From NCBI GenBank assembly GCA_000320605.2, contig KB445832.1:1-60040 (forward strand): 60,040 bases of DNA, written 5' to 3'. Source of the stretch: Gelatoporia subvermispora B. Its lineage: Eukaryota; Basidiomycota; Agaricomycetes; Polyporales; Gelatoporiaceae. Below, in pieces: positions 12,083 through 24,526 of this stretch (its first letter is position 1; every line of letters starts with the position of its first letter). A program made the translations under genes and the position numbers. The notes under the pieces are model-generated. The model did no database searches, was not told the DNA's origin, and saw only the letters and a list, made by a program, of their open reading frames with translations.

Positions 12083-13173
12083 AGAGTTATTCGTCACGCA
12101 GTGCGGAGGCCAGCATTCCTGTCTCAAACCCAGGATGTTGCAAGTGATAGTGACACCGACTGACCGCGAGGTGTCACGTTGCTGCGATTGGCCACAAGGG
12201 AATTCTTTCGTACACATTCTAGAAGTCTGTGGTGGACCTTACACAACAATATTGTAGCATCCTGCTAGATGCAGTGTACTACATTGTTTCGTCAACCCGG
12301 CAGTTAATATCACATAACATAATGTTCGGACTGATTGAGAAGGGAATAACGTGTTCTGAGCTTTAGTTTTGTGCACTGAAGCAAACATTTTCTTTGTACA
12401 CACATACATGGTTGCACCAACAGTTCTGAAAGCTCTGTGTTTCATATTAATCCTACAATACTGTGCCTAACCACGACATAATTTGATTCCTTCGTGTGCA
12501 ACGTCCTTCACCAAACATTCAAGGCTCAAAGCTTCAGACATCTCCAAAGCCCACAGCTGAGCGGGCATATGGGCCTTACGATAGGATCTCACATTACATC
12601 CACCAATTTAACTGCGTATGATTATATTTCAGAAGCACTCCAGGTAATCAGCATATACAGACTAACATTGTTATGCGCGAAACACTCAGGCAGGCCGGAG
12701 AAGCGCAAACATCATATAGGAATATCAAACAGAGCATTCCAGGAGACGAATGTCACTTGATATTGAGACAGTGCTGCACTAGAACAACTTTACTGCAGTT
12801 TGTGGATTGACGTTTGTCCACTTGGTTTATACGTCGAAAACTTCCAGGAGATAACATTGTCGTATGGTACATATATGAACCACATGCATCTAAACATCTG
12901 CCATGAGTTTCGTAGAACTTTTGTTACAGGTTCAAGATGTGGATAACCGGTGTTTAGCTTGGAATATTTTCAGAGAGCATCGGCGCACGAAACACATGTG
13001 GAAATTGACGCGAAAAGCTGCGACGGGTTGGGGGCAGACTTCCATCTGAGTAATCTTTACAACGTCATTGTAAAGGATGTTCAGAGGTTATAAGTCGGAT
13101 GAACGGTGTGTATTCGATGGTGATATTGTAATGTGACAAACGGATACGAACTACTGTGAATCAAGTGATGTAC
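12083..13173. other. No resolved gene; possible AF 5' exon
   Basis: An ORF at 12494-12760 (+) ends in LQ at a GTAATC donor, rather like the first exon of AF5, but no downstream exons with the family motifs follow. Nothing else could be supported. Confidence 0.3.
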
Positions 13174-15285
13174 TCAATTAACAGCGTTAAGAAAGTCTGA
13201 AAATGCATTCTCTTCGATTGGGTCCTCTAAGGTGATGCCTGTCTGCAAGGTCATAGAGGACGGCATGACATCATCTGTAGCCGGTGCTGCCATAATCTGT
13301 TATTATGGCTCGATGTCAGTAATCATTGGGTGTGAGAGCAACTCAACGTACCAACTCCACCTGACTGGAAGGCATAAGCTGTAGAACGTGGTGGAGTTGA
13401 AAGTGCACCCTGGTTCTCTTCTGTCGTTGGTTGCCAATGCTGACGATATCCGCGGATACCGCCACATCAACAAAATCTCCTTCGGACAACATCAAGTGGT
13501 TGATTCGCTTGACCCTTCCAGAGCTCAGAGGGACCCCAATAATAAGTTCTTCTACAGGCTGCCAAGTAGATGCAATGTTCAGCGCATCCTCGTGCCTGGG
13601 ATCTGGAAGGCGTGGGTTCAGTGTGTCGTTACGAGCAGTCTACCAAGGACACCAGTCAATGTCCTTTGTTTCTCACAAGAGCAGTCTTGACACCACACAC
13701 CTTCTGGAACACACGTCGCTGCAAGTACAGCTTATCACGAGGAAGCAAACGAACACTCTGATCCGACCCATCCAAGGTACGGTGGATCAACCTTCTCAGG
13801 TTGTCCAAGACGTCGATTTGTTTCCCAAATACCTCATCACTTCCACGTGCCACAATAGCGAGGTACTGTATTGCCCTCTTCGCATCTGACGAAGCACTAG
13901 TGGNNNNNNNNNNNNNNNNNNNNNNNNNNNNNNNNNNNNNNNNNNNNNNNNNNNNNNNNNNNNNNNNNNNNNNNNNNNNNNNNNNNNNNNNNNNNNNNNN
14001 NNNNNNNNNNNNNNNNNNNNNNNNNNNNNNNNNNNNNNNNNNNNNNNNNNNNNNNNNNNNNNNNNNNNNNNNNNNNNNNNNNNNNNNNNNNNNNNNNNNN
14101 NNNNNNNNNNNNNNNNNNNNNNNNNNNNNNNNNNNNNNNNNNNNNNNNNNNNNNNNNNNNNNNNNNNNNNNNNNNNNNNNNNNNNNNNNNNNNNNNGTGA
14201 TGCCTGTCTGCAAGGTCATAGAGGACGGCATGACATCATCTGTAGCCGGTGCTGCCATAATCTGTTATTATGGCTCGATGTCAGTAATCATTGGGTGTGA
14301 GAGCAACTCAACGTACCAACTCCACCTGACTGGAAGGCATAAGCTGTAGAACGTGGTGGAGTTGAAAGTGCACCCTGGTTCTCTTCTGTCGTTGGTTGCC
14401 AATGCTGACGATATCCGCGGATACCGCCACATCAACAAAATCTCCTTCGGACAACATCAAGTGGTTGATTCGCTTGACCCTTCCAGAGCTCAGAGGGACC
14501 CCAATAATAAGTTCTTCTACAGGCTGCCAAGTAGATGCAATGTTCAGCGCATCCTCGTGCCTGGGATCTGGAAGGCGTGGGTTCAGTGTGTCGTTACGAG
14601 CAGTTTACCAAGGACACCAGTCAATGTCCTTTGACACCACACACCTTCTGGAACACACGTCGCTGCAAGTACAGCTTATCACGAGGAAGCAAACGAACAC
14701 TCTGATCCGACCCATCCAAGGTATGGTGGATCAACCTTCTCAGGTTGTCCAAGACGTCGATTTGTTTCCCAAATACCTCATCACTTCCACGTGCCACAAT
14801 AGCGAGGTACTGTATTGCCCTCTTCGCATCTGACAAAGCACTAGTGATGTATAACATGCCTCAGTATTGTCCAGTGTGTACATCTATGTTGGAATATACA
14901 ATACACTCACGATGTCCAATTTCCGTAAGGCGTTAAGTTCATGCTCTGGATGTAGCCTTGTATGCGGATGTTCACCTCATAACGTGGACTAATAGTTCCT
15001 GTAGCCGGGGAGTCGATGTAGTGCAAAACACGATATAATCTGGTCTTGTCAACCACAGTCGATGCCCTGGACACATATGTTTGGAGGCATAAACATTCGA
15101 AGGTGTCAGGGACCTTCTCCCTGTCCTCAAGGTCAGCCAAAATGCGGTCATCCCCGTCTGGAAGCCCTATGTTATCCGGCCACCATTCCCGCAACAGTGT
15201 ATCCCCAACTGCAATGGCCATGTTAGCGTCGACCTTGAACATGCGGTGTTCAGTGAAAACGTACCGACAATGAAAGACATGTGCT
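13174..15285 (-). CDS. AF3: array-family gene interrupted by an assembly gap
   Basis: The gene starts at ATG 15285 with a 16 nt exon (MSFIV), then a GTACGT intron and an exon beginning GDTLLREWWPDN. Further exons carry VNIRIQGYIQSMNLT and DAKRAIQYLAIVARGSDEV. The core exon carries INHLMLSEGDFVDVAVSADI and RVHFQLHHVLQLMP, and a last exon after a GTACGT intron ends ENAFSDFLNAVN. The 3' half is present twice, in 14197-14847 and 13232-13903, on either side of the N run, so the real gene is 15285-14197 continuing at 13231-13174. The two copies differ in one intron (21 bp indel and TAG versus TAA acceptor). A TATTTAAA box lies ~95 bp upstream of the ATG. Function unknown. Confidence 0.62.
13232..13903. 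repeat. Left member of a direct repeat flanking the gap (overlapping contig end)
   Basis: This stretch aligns with 14197-14847 with about three to five substitutions and a single 21 bp indel. The copies stop exactly at the N run, which is what unmerged overlapping contigs would give. Confidence 0.9.
13904..14196. other. Assembly gap (293 N)
   Basis: Run of N. Because its flanks are the same sequence, the true gap is probably negative. Confidence 0.98.
14197..14847. repeat. Right member of the gap-flanking direct repeat
   Basis: Counterpart of 13232-13903. It lacks 21 bp inside an AF3 intron and has TAA where the other copy has the TAG acceptor. Confidence 0.9.
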
Positions 15286-15378
15286 TTGAACAGTCTGAAA
15301 GCGGTGATTCAAGGAATGTAGAGTTGCGCGATGTGGGTTTGGGCTGATCCTTCTCAACAGCAATAAATTTTACCCGCC

Positions 15379-15386
15379 TTTAAATA
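15379..15386 (-). promoter_or_regulatory. TATA-like box of AF3
   Basis: TATTTAAA on the minus strand, ~95 bp before ATG 15285. Comparable boxes stand 45-105 bp upstream of several other AF, A and T genes. Confidence 0.4.
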
Positions 15387-15834
15387 CAGAAAACACTCCA
15401 GCCAAAACTGAAGGGCACACAGTAGGTTCGTTTATGACCTGGTCCGTGCTGGCAACCAAAAGTGACGATTATTCCTCTTCATTTGCGTCTTGTCATAAAT
15501 GTTTCTATCGTACGTACAGGAGTCGCTTCCAGCCTTCCGATGGAGAAACAATGCCTTACTGCTGTTTATACTTCAAACAAGTTGGGTTACAAAGCAAGTT
15601 TTGCCTGCCGTGCCAGTTATGCTCTGAAGCAAAACGGGTGACCTGGTGGGCATTCATACACTCTAGGAATAGAAATGCTACAACTCCACGACTCGACACT
15701 CATCAAGTTGGGTCAACGTGTTTTGTAGTACATGTTAATTGCACACCGCCGTCATTGAAGCAGTTCGTTGGTGTCAACAGGAACATGGGCAGTGTGAATG
15801 CAGCGGGCCATGTGGTTCGGCCCTTGCAACACAC

Positions 15835-16330
15835 TTACTGAGCTTGTGTGTTCACCAGAAAAGTATTACTGAAAGAACTGATATGCATTACATAACAGGT
15901 CAACATTAACATGAGGCACGAATATGTCGTGGGGTCCATGAGGGAAGGATATTTCTCGCTGATAAATTGAGATGTATCGCCGTTGGTGAAATGCAAGTCA
16001 CCTACTTTGGCGTGGCTTGATCCGGCACACGGACCGTTCAAGAAAGACCATTCCTGTTCCGCTGAGTGGCGTTGTACCGTAGCATTGCGTAACACTCCAT
16101 TCTGGGACAGGCCAATCTGCGTATGGATTGTCCTGGAATCGCCTTTTTTGGGCGACACGGAAACAACCGACTGTCTTGGCCACCAAGGCACTAGTGCGCC
16201 GAACAGTGCCTGGTATTCCAAACAAGGGCTTACGATACACCCTGGCAGATCGTGCTGGGTCACCTAATACCACACCGAACACTAACCACCTTTGTACAAC
16301 ATCCGGAAACAGCCATAACATGATCAACAA
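15835..16330 (-). CDS. AF4: possible degraded array-family copy
   Basis: Two overlapping minus-strand frames contain blocks in AF order: RWLVFGVVLGDPARSARVY (like the valine-rich strand) and, in another frame, AKVGDLHFTNGDTSQF followed by YSCLMLMLTC (like the G-D motif and final strands). No single clean exon set joins them, so this is either a broken copy or chance resemblance. The neighbouring ORF at 15434-15841 (+) has no support. Confidence 0.25.
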
Positions 16331-16725
16331 AGATTGCTATGACATTCCATCAAATTGACGGAATGGCCGACAATTTGAGCATGACATTGTGGTATGACAA
16401 AGAGCTTCAGATGTGACATGTGATTGTATTATGAATGTTGATGCGGTGTCACGTCATGTTTATGCTTTGGATGCAGTAACAGTACCCCGCCGCACGTTAG
16501 CCTGATGCGCGCAACAACATTACGGCCCAAATGGTTCAGTTATCCCGACAACTGCGAATGTCAACATAAAACTGGGAGTGCGATGTTAGTATGATTGTCG
16601 CACCGCACATTCCAAGCCGCAAAGACTCACACCATCTCGATGATTCCCACTCCGGGCCTCCAGGCTCTGGCACCTGCGCTGTCTCCCTTTAAGTTAATTT
16701 TGCTCAGCGAGACCGAACATCAAGC

Positions 16726-17699
16726 ATGGCACAACTCTCTAGCTGCAAGCGTGGTACATATTGGTTAACATTAACATCTATAATAGGCTACATTGGTGAT
16801 GTTGTACATTGGATGCATCAAAAGGCTCATCATGATATACATGATGACCCCTGTTTCTTACTGCAACTCGCGAAGACCAGTGAGGATGACACTTGGTACA
16901 ATAACGGATGTGATCATCAACGACTACATGTGTCGTTGACACAACTCTTGGAGCTCCAGGTATGTCCCTAGTAGACGTTGCTCAGGTATACGATGTTTAA
17001 CACAAATCATGTTGACATACAGGCACCATACTTTGTACTGCCTGCTGGCGCACCGCCCAGACAACCGATCTTCAAGCCAATGCCAATCTGGTTAATACGG
17101 TGAGTGACACAGGCGGTACGGTATGCTGAAGCTGATTGCATCGCACACTAGTCTACTGCAGGATTGTAACAACGTCGAGGACCGCTTGAATGTTAGGTTT
17201 GGTATACATCGCATACCAGAAGATTCACAGTGGATCAGGCTCACTGGGTCGCACTACTGTCTTTGCAATGGCTCCTCGTACAAGCTCACAGTAGTGGTGG
17301 TTGCTCGAGTGAAGATCATTTATGTCTACCCAGATCGCCTGCAGAATCATGCGGTGTTCCAGGTGGAGGTTCTAGGATATAAGGCACAGGATCACGCACA
17401 AAGGCTTCGTTTTCTGAATGGTGCGTACAGTGTTCACCCTATGGCCTGTTATCACAGACATCTCACTTCTGCTCCCTTTAGGTCCGGATGGCTACTACAC
17501 ATTCTGTGCGTCGAGCACTGTACGTTACCACTGTACATCCTCCACCTCTTGCGATTCCCAGGACACAGGTCCGCGACAGGTCTTACCAGAAGATGTCATG
17601 ATGTTTGACGTCGAACTTCATCGTACTAGAGGTGACGGGACCAATGTTGGTATACAAGCTGCAAGGTTGATGTACAGACCGCAGAAGTTGTTGCTGTAA
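16726..17699 (+). CDS. AF5: complete array-family gene, four exons, 265 aa
   Basis: Exons 16726-16959, 17023-17099, 17152-17420 and 17482-17699 join in one frame (phases 0, 2, 1; donors GTATGT, GTGAGT, GTGCGT). The first exon (78 aa) is not shared with other copies. The core begins IHRIPEDSQWIRLTG, then KLTVVVVARVKIIYVY, QVEVLGYKAQDH, the phase-1 intron after FLNG, and PEDVMMFDVELHRTRGDG near the end. The last three blocks match AF16 and AF11 at equivalent positions, including the intron after the N/E-G residue. The copy looks intact. Function unknown; the alternating hydrophobic pattern suggests beta strands. Confidence 0.68.
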
Positions 17700-18306
17700 C
17701 AAATCACTACGTACTTCGAAACTACTGTACAATCGTAAGGAGGCGGATCTGTCAGCATGATCTTATTTGCCTTGTGCTTGCCACCAGTGTTTCATCGCTT
17801 ATTGCGGCGCCTAAACCTTGAAGTGTGCGAAAGCCAGAAATACGATGCATGTTGGGCTCCGAATTCTGAGCTGAATGAAACCTCGGGCACCACATAGAGG
17901 GAAACATGTGACAACAACATACTGCTTGCACTGTTGGCTATGCTGGCCGGAAGTGAACACTGCTACTATAATGATGCACAACTTCGATCACCATCACAAT
18001 CGACGGGAAATGCAAAAATACAACAACAAAGAAATGATTGATGTTCTGATTGAGATAAATCCGTGCTCTGTAAACGCATATCAATCTTGTCTCGACCGAT
18101 GACATTGTTCACACCATCTCACAGTGACGGATCGGTGTGCTCTTCATAATCTTGTTGTGATGAGAGTAGCCATTCTCTGGAGTGCTGTACAATCGTAAAC
18201 GGCCCCGTAAGGACTGCCTGTGCCAGCAGGAGAGGACACCACCATTGGACAACAATGCACCTGTTCGTAAATATGAGTTACATAAATTCGCTTCGCTACA
18301 TCGTCG

Positions 18307-18873
18307 CTACAAGCGACCTGCCCCTGTGGCTACTAGGATTACATGCTCTATATGCAGACGAGGCCACGCTCCAGTTCCAACGATAGAACACTTAAGTACC
18401 ACGAGATCATTCCGAGCTAATAATGCCGCCGATATGTCCTTGAACTCTTCAAATGATTGCATGTCGTATACTGGAACCTGGCGATGGATCTGACAGGCAG
18501 AAGCAGATATGAGGCGATGAGGGTTGCCTGTAACGTAATCAGTCACCATGCTAGGACAACTGTGGGTTCTACAATACCCCAGTACAGCTGCAAGTCTTGC
18601 GCTGCTATGGCATCCTCCCCATGGATGGGCTTCACATCAATCGTGGCTTGTGGGGCCGGAGCTCCAGTCGCATTTATGAAGTGAACTCTAACAATGACGC
18701 CCGCAATGAAGATGGACATGGGTCGTCCGTCGGCACTGCACATATGCATGCTCAACCATGTGGATCCATGCGGAGCGTGCCGGTTCCACGACGTGTGGGA
18801 TGGTATGCGTGTTAAATAGAAGGTATTGTCCTCGACATTAGAAGTGCAGCGCAAATCTTCAAGATACCTGCAA
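18307..18873 (-). CDS. AF6: array-family copy with damaged splice donor
   Basis: Reading downward: YLEDLRCTSNVEDNTFYL, RIPSHTSWNRHAPHG, MSIFIAGVIVRVHFI, IHGEDAIAAQDLQLYW, then a last exon with VPVYDMQSFEEF and RNDLVVLKCSIVG, IEHVILVATG. All blocks align with AF5, AF11 and AF16. At the conserved phase-1 intron the donor reads G|TTGTCC instead of G|GT; the acceptor GTTACAG is fine and the downstream frame fits phase 1 only, so splicing is doubtful. The intron found before P-V-Y-D in AF11 and AF16 is absent here. The 5' exons above 18873 were not resolved. Possibly a recent pseudogene. Confidence 0.5.
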
Positions 18874-19700
18874 GCATGAAGTCTGTTATGGCTGTGGATG
18901 TTGAAGATGTTGAGAGCTCACTGATTGCACTCATCAGATACATTCACCTCGGCCACACGCGGACGCCGACCATGGCGGCGGGACATAGCCGCCACTCGAA
19001 GACGCACGAATGACATCTGCGTAGATGAAAACGGTAGGTTGCCTTGAATATACGTTCGTGTGTCTCAACGAGAAGTATACGGCATGGGAACACTCTCAGG
19101 ACGTGTAGTCTTATATATTCTGAGAGAGAAAAATTCAACACAGTTATCACATCCACCACAAAGTTTCCGGTTCAGCAGTATTAGCATCAGTAGAGTCCAG
19201 CCGGCTGTGGTGGATGGAACTGCACTGTCATGTAGGATGTTCTTTGCAAACAGAAACAGCATGCCGGAAAGCCTGACCCGACACATAATGTCAGTAATAG
19301 CACGCGGAAGTGCCACCTGATGTACCTAGAGGGAGTTGTCCAACTATTCCCATCTTTAGACACAAATGTAATCAGCATGACATATGACTCCGTATCCGAC
19401 CGCATTATGGCCATAGATGACAGTAGCTGTCATTCTCCTGTCAACAACACTTCTGCCAATCACAAATGCAGCACGTGAAGATAAGTGGTGCTCTCACACA
19501 AGATAGTTCCCCGTTGATGTCTCGCAGCCGGGCATCGTAACGTACGTCACGGGACTTAACATAGAAGATGGTACTCCGAGCGTACAAATATGGCCACAGT
19601 TATTCTCAGCGCCAGCACAGCTTGATTACGATGCAGATGTTTAGCGTGCTGTCCACATCAAGGGGAAAGATGTTAGTTTCTGGAAGAAAATGTTTCCAAC
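18874..19700. other. No resolved gene; faint AF-like strand
   Basis: Around 19065-19414 both strands have ORFs with loosely AF-like hydrophobic patterns (for example RLSGMLFLFAKNIL on the minus strand). Without splice support the strand cannot be decided. Confidence 0.25.
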
Positions 19701-20880
19701 ATGCGTCAATATGATGTTTTGTGCCAGTCACCAAACTCCACTAACAATAGGACAAGACCAGAAATACCTTTTCTGACAGAGATCGAGAACACTGATATTT
19801 ACCTATGTAGGCATTTACCCTTGCATATTGGGGCGAGATCGCGGTTGCACCATCGTGCCAACATAAGTGGCATTATTGACCTTGCCTTGATGAAATCGAT
19901 GACAATTGCAATCACGATGTCTGGGAGTGTTCTAAATCCACTGCCGAACATGTGCGCACGGCATTGTAGGCCATATCAACAGATCTTCAACACTCCTGGA
20001 TCGGGCGTCCAGGGATGGACTCAGTTCTACACGGAACACTGAACGATTGGGATTGCTTGGCAAAATAAGTGCATTGATCCATCGCTTAGCATCGGCAGGG
20101 CGCGCCTACATCACACAAGCGAGTTCCACGCGCCCCAAATGAGTCTCACCCTGACTTGCCCTGATATAGTTATTACTTATAGATCTTCTAGTCTCTGCGT
20201 CGAACGGGCGCCATTGAATGTGATGCATAATTGAGATGTATGTCATGCGATCTGTCGGAAAATACAACCGATCAGAAAACCCAGTGCCCGCCGTCCTACT
20301 ATCCCTGGTGTCGTGCTAATGTTGCCTGTGCCGATCCGAATAACACAGTCGTTCAAACATCACTTTTTCTATACAGATGCCGACAGCCCACGCTGCTATG
20401 ACACTGGCAGATGTTGCTAGCCTAACAGATTTGACCACCCCACATTGATTGTACACAATATTGACTGAGAACATGACTAACACATCGGAACGGAACGCGA
20501 CTGAAGTCATGGGAATGCATGTTAAAGTCAGTGTTGCTGCGAGGGGTTGGTCATATCTTACTCTAACTATTTACGGCTGTATATGTTTTATTTTACGTGT
20601 GCCGAAACTAACGCCAAACAATGTGCTGAGTGCACGTTTGATATACTATGTCATGAAAATACATCTCTGTCAGGAGGCCACTTTCCAGTGTATGAGATTA
20701 CAAGATGGAATGTCTTGCGGGCAGAACGAAACCAACGGGACAGAACATAGACCTCGCAGATTAACGGTGTGCAGCTCGACACGGCCAGATCACTGGGTCA
20801 GTAGCGTGTTCATTTTCATGATTTCAACATCCGGAGTTTCATCATGCATTGTTATCCGGTTCAGCGACTATTTTGCATAA
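19701..20880 (+). CDS. AF7: possible array-family copy, unresolved exons
   Basis: The 19701-20042 frame contains ENTDIYLCRHLPLHIGARSR, which resembles the I-Y-x-x-x-x-P block of other copies, followed by MTIAITMSGSV in the place of the valine-rich strand. Later frames (20449-20880) contain DHWVSSVFIFMIS and SSCIVIRF, which could be terminal strands. Donor and acceptor choices could not be made consistent, so boundaries are approximate and the copy may be broken. Confidence 0.25.
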
Positions 20881-21845
20881 TCATCACAGATGTCATGTCC
20901 TAGTGGTCTTAGCCGTCCAGATCCCACTAACTGGTCAGATGATGTGATACATTGGGTGATGGTGAAACTGACGGCAAAGATGACTCAGTAACAGAGAGCG
21001 CTTGAGCTTCGGAACAGGAGTGCATTCTAGCTATCAGCTATCCATGTTCTGTCGTGGTGATATTTCTGAGATCAGCAGTGGTATTTAAAACGCAAGATAC
21101 ATCTCGCATGAACCCCAGACTTCCGATCACAGCCAGATAATTCTGTTTTACCAGCCATACTGCGCATCATTATCTTTGCACATCACGGCATACGACCTTT
21201 GTTGCAATGGAGACGTGTGCTGAAGCCAGTGCGCAAGACGTACATGTCTCAAGCCATCAACAGCAGTATGAGCTCACTGCATGTGCAGCTAATTTTGCAC
21301 AGTGATGATATGATGTTAACCTATTTATGTTATAAGATGACTCTCACCGTTCTTCATATCTCGGTTGGGCCGAGTCCCAGGGTGCGGTTTCTTGGGATGC
21401 ATTCAGTACGGTCCCCAACACGTTGCACATTGAGAAGAGCATCACATATGGCGAGCACGGTATGTGCAGGAAACATGCGAACTACTCCTACATCACTCAA
21501 CAATGGCAGTGACCGAGCCTGAAACATTTCAAAACAACGTGGAAGCTGTCTCTCGAGTTGATGAACCAAGCCACATGCATGACAGGACTTTTCACGGCGA
21601 TCAGCAGCCTGGCTGCGAGCCACCAAACTGTAAGCATATTGCCCTTACTCTGAGATTCCACAAACTTACGTCGACCGCCGAAAGAATGGTCAGCAGATGC
21701 GCATGCGAACACGATAACAGAGCAACCGGTGAAAGTATCCTTCCGCAATAAAATGTGTTTATGTTCTCCAGAAACGCCAATGAGCAATGTTTCTAACGAA
21801 GGCAACGGTGAGAGTTATGGTCCATACAACATTTAGTCGCGAAAC
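20881..21845. other. Intergenic before the forkhead gene
   Basis: No exon set supported. Short ORFs on both strands near 21200-21800 overlap each other and lack motifs. Confidence 0.4.
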
Positions 21846-24526
21846 ATGAACAACGACGACATCACAGAGCATCCCGTGGTTACATATCGCGATCAAAGCG
21901 TGCAAACATTGCCTTCAGGACTTTTGATGTTCGTGTCTCCAAGTTCTAACGCGCACCATATGTCGGTGATTCCGAGTCAACCTGGTAAGTGAACATATGT
22001 CGCTGCTATGGGCTGGTGTTAATGCCCAACACTAGCTCACAATGTTTTCAACGCAAGTGGTAACATCACGTATATGGATGATCTGCAAGACAACATGACA
22101 GGACAAATCACTGGTAAGTTACATCTTTGTGACTATCATCAAAACGACACTTATCAAAGATACCTTCAGAGTCAAATGGCGTACTTACCCGTCCTCTGGT
22201 CGCGGCACTGAATGACGCATCGCAAGTTCATCGTGAGTTCCATCGCTATTCAAGTCATATCTAACAAACACCTAACATATAACATCGCTACTAGCGCAAA
22301 CAGTTGTTCCGTCAACCGGTGGGTGACGTCTATGCTGTTTTAAGAACCAATACCATCACTTACACCTTCCTCTCATACTATAGGAGATACAATCCAACCT
22401 GCTCAAACATCTTGGCACGTGACGGATTACCACACAATGTCATCGCTTTCCGCACCTGTCTGCTGGGATGAATGGCGTGGAAATATGTACACGAATAGAA
22501 ACGGAACGGAATTAAGCGCCACTTGTGAGTGAAACTCAACATCTGAATAACACAAACACTCACTCCACGAGACCATTCATCAATATGCCTGCGCTCCGAC
22601 ATGACATTCTCAGATGATTCATCTCGTTCTTGTCCACCCATTCTTCAGGACAAGCACGATCTTATGAGTTGCACAATCGAACAGCAGGCTGGTACACTTA
22701 GTGCCGCTGTTGAGAGAGACGACCAAGACACGGAGAGTGACAAATGCTCCGCTACCATGTTTGATTCTCAATATGAACACGAACTCGTCGAGGCTGTCGG
22801 AAACCATGCAACCATGAGAATGAGTCATTCCAGTTATCGTTCTGAGCTAACATACGCATTGGATGAAGGTCCACGCTTCTCCTCTTCTGGCAAGACGACG
22901 GCTGTAGCTGATATTGCTGGGCGCTCAGTAGAGGAAGTGGATGTGAGCATAGTCACAGAGTCCCCCGATCTGTGCCATATCGAACAAGGGGCGCATGGTA
23001 AAGGTCCCTTTACAAACAGCATGATGTTCGCATTACTGAGCATGATCTTATATTATCTACAGGTGTTCTACTTGCGTCACACAATGCGCGTGGTCCACAA
23101 CCATCCGAGGACCATTGGTTGCCACATGAGTCAGCAGGGTCATTTACAATGGAGTTCGATGAATATCACGGTGAGAAAATGATATGTTACCTGAGGAGCA
23201 TGTTGCTGAGTTGTCTCTGTTTGCATATATGTCGGGCTTAGCCTCGACCTCACTGGAGTATACTCCACCTGCACCTTCCACCAGTTCAATATTTGGTGGG
23301 AACCAGATGTACACCTTTGTTCGGATGGAGTCACCGACGCCCATCCCAGTGTCGCAAGACAGCATGGGTGGGTAAACATCAATGAGCATGGGCGTGAAGT
23401 TTAGTACCTGAGCACCCACTGTAGATATGTTTTTCCAGTATTGTCACCCATTGTGTGAATCAAACGGGATTGCAGACGAACAAAGAATGTTAGCTTTAAC
23501 GTCAGCATGGATTGCACTTTGCCCAGCTGGTGAGTCGATGATAGTTGTATAAGCTCTATGCTCACAGTAACAAACTCTCCCAGAATTCACTCATATTCAC
23601 ATTCGAGATGTTGACACCCCCCACACATCATTTGCAATCAGTGTGGTGGAGTATCTGCTCTTGGATCCAGGTGTGCAGAATGCGTTATTCTTGGATGACG
23701 GTGAAAGGAACACCTGCGATATATGTCTATTATGACCTGACCTCATAAAACGTGTTAAATAGGAAACGACTTGCGTGAAGTCGTTTGCACTCCAATTACC
23801 AATGTTTGGGAAGCTGTTGCAGGTACCGCAACAACGACGCTATCACAGACATCAATAGCTCCAAAGTTATCTAGTCAAGGTATGTGTGACAGTCAGCACT
23901 GATAATGACAGCTTTATGAAGACGAACTGATTAGGAAACTACACCTCAGCACCTGCAAACGATGAATATTCAAATAGCATCAAATTTGCGGACCAACATG
24001 GCGGTTCGTGACTTCTTATCACCTATCACGGCTCGGTGTTAGAAGTAGTCGCAGCCTGATGCTAACGGAATGTCTAGAGAGTGTGAGACCGCCTTTTACA
24101 TACCAATCACTGATAGGGCAAGCACTACTCTCGTCGCCGGACGGTGCACTTACCAGCCAAGAAATACTGGATTGGATCACAAGACATTACCCTTACTATG
24201 AGGCTAGCAAGATTTCATGGCAGAGGAATCTACGCCACGCGTTGACATTGTCAAATGTCTTCCAGAGAGTAAATTCACACAAGGAGGATGAGACTGAAAT
24301 AAAAGGAAGATGGTCAATCGTCGATGGCGAGTTATACAGGTTTCTCAACTTCAATGATTCCAAGGTTAGCATGTGCAGCCATTGCAATGCAGCCGTCTGA
24401 CATGATATTTAGAGCTTACTCCCAGCACATCGCCAAAGTGTCTTCATGGTCTTATCGAGTAGTGATCACATTGAAGCTCGAGATGCACTCAACGCAGACA
24501 AGAGCGGTGATGGAAAGACAGAATAA
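21846..24526 (+). CDS. Forkhead (winged-helix) transcription factor, 14 exons, 623 aa
   Basis: Exons: 21846-21984, 22036-22113, 22170-22232, 22295-22318, 22384-22524, 22614-22997, 23063-23170, 23242-23367, 23425-23529, 23584-23700, 23763-23879, 23935-24003, 24078-24364, 24413-24526; they join in one frame. The forkhead domain is residues ~493-580, opening with RPPFTYQSLIGQALLSSPDG, then the helix EILDWITRHYPYYEASK, the recognition helix ISWQRNLRHALTLSNVF, and a wing ending KGRWSIVDGELYRF. The N-terminal ~490 residues are probably disordered. A forkhead protein is expected to bind DNA in the nucleus. In the recognition helix the family-typical N-S-I-R-H-N is R-N-L-R-H-A: the base-contacting His is kept, the Asn is not, so specificity may differ. 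Twelve of thirteen introns are phase 1; only the last is phase 0. Confidence 0.85.

Noticed and set aside
13656..14349. ORFs running through the N run at 13.9 kb
   Set aside because: Artefacts of translating N; the flanks are the same AF3 exons twice.
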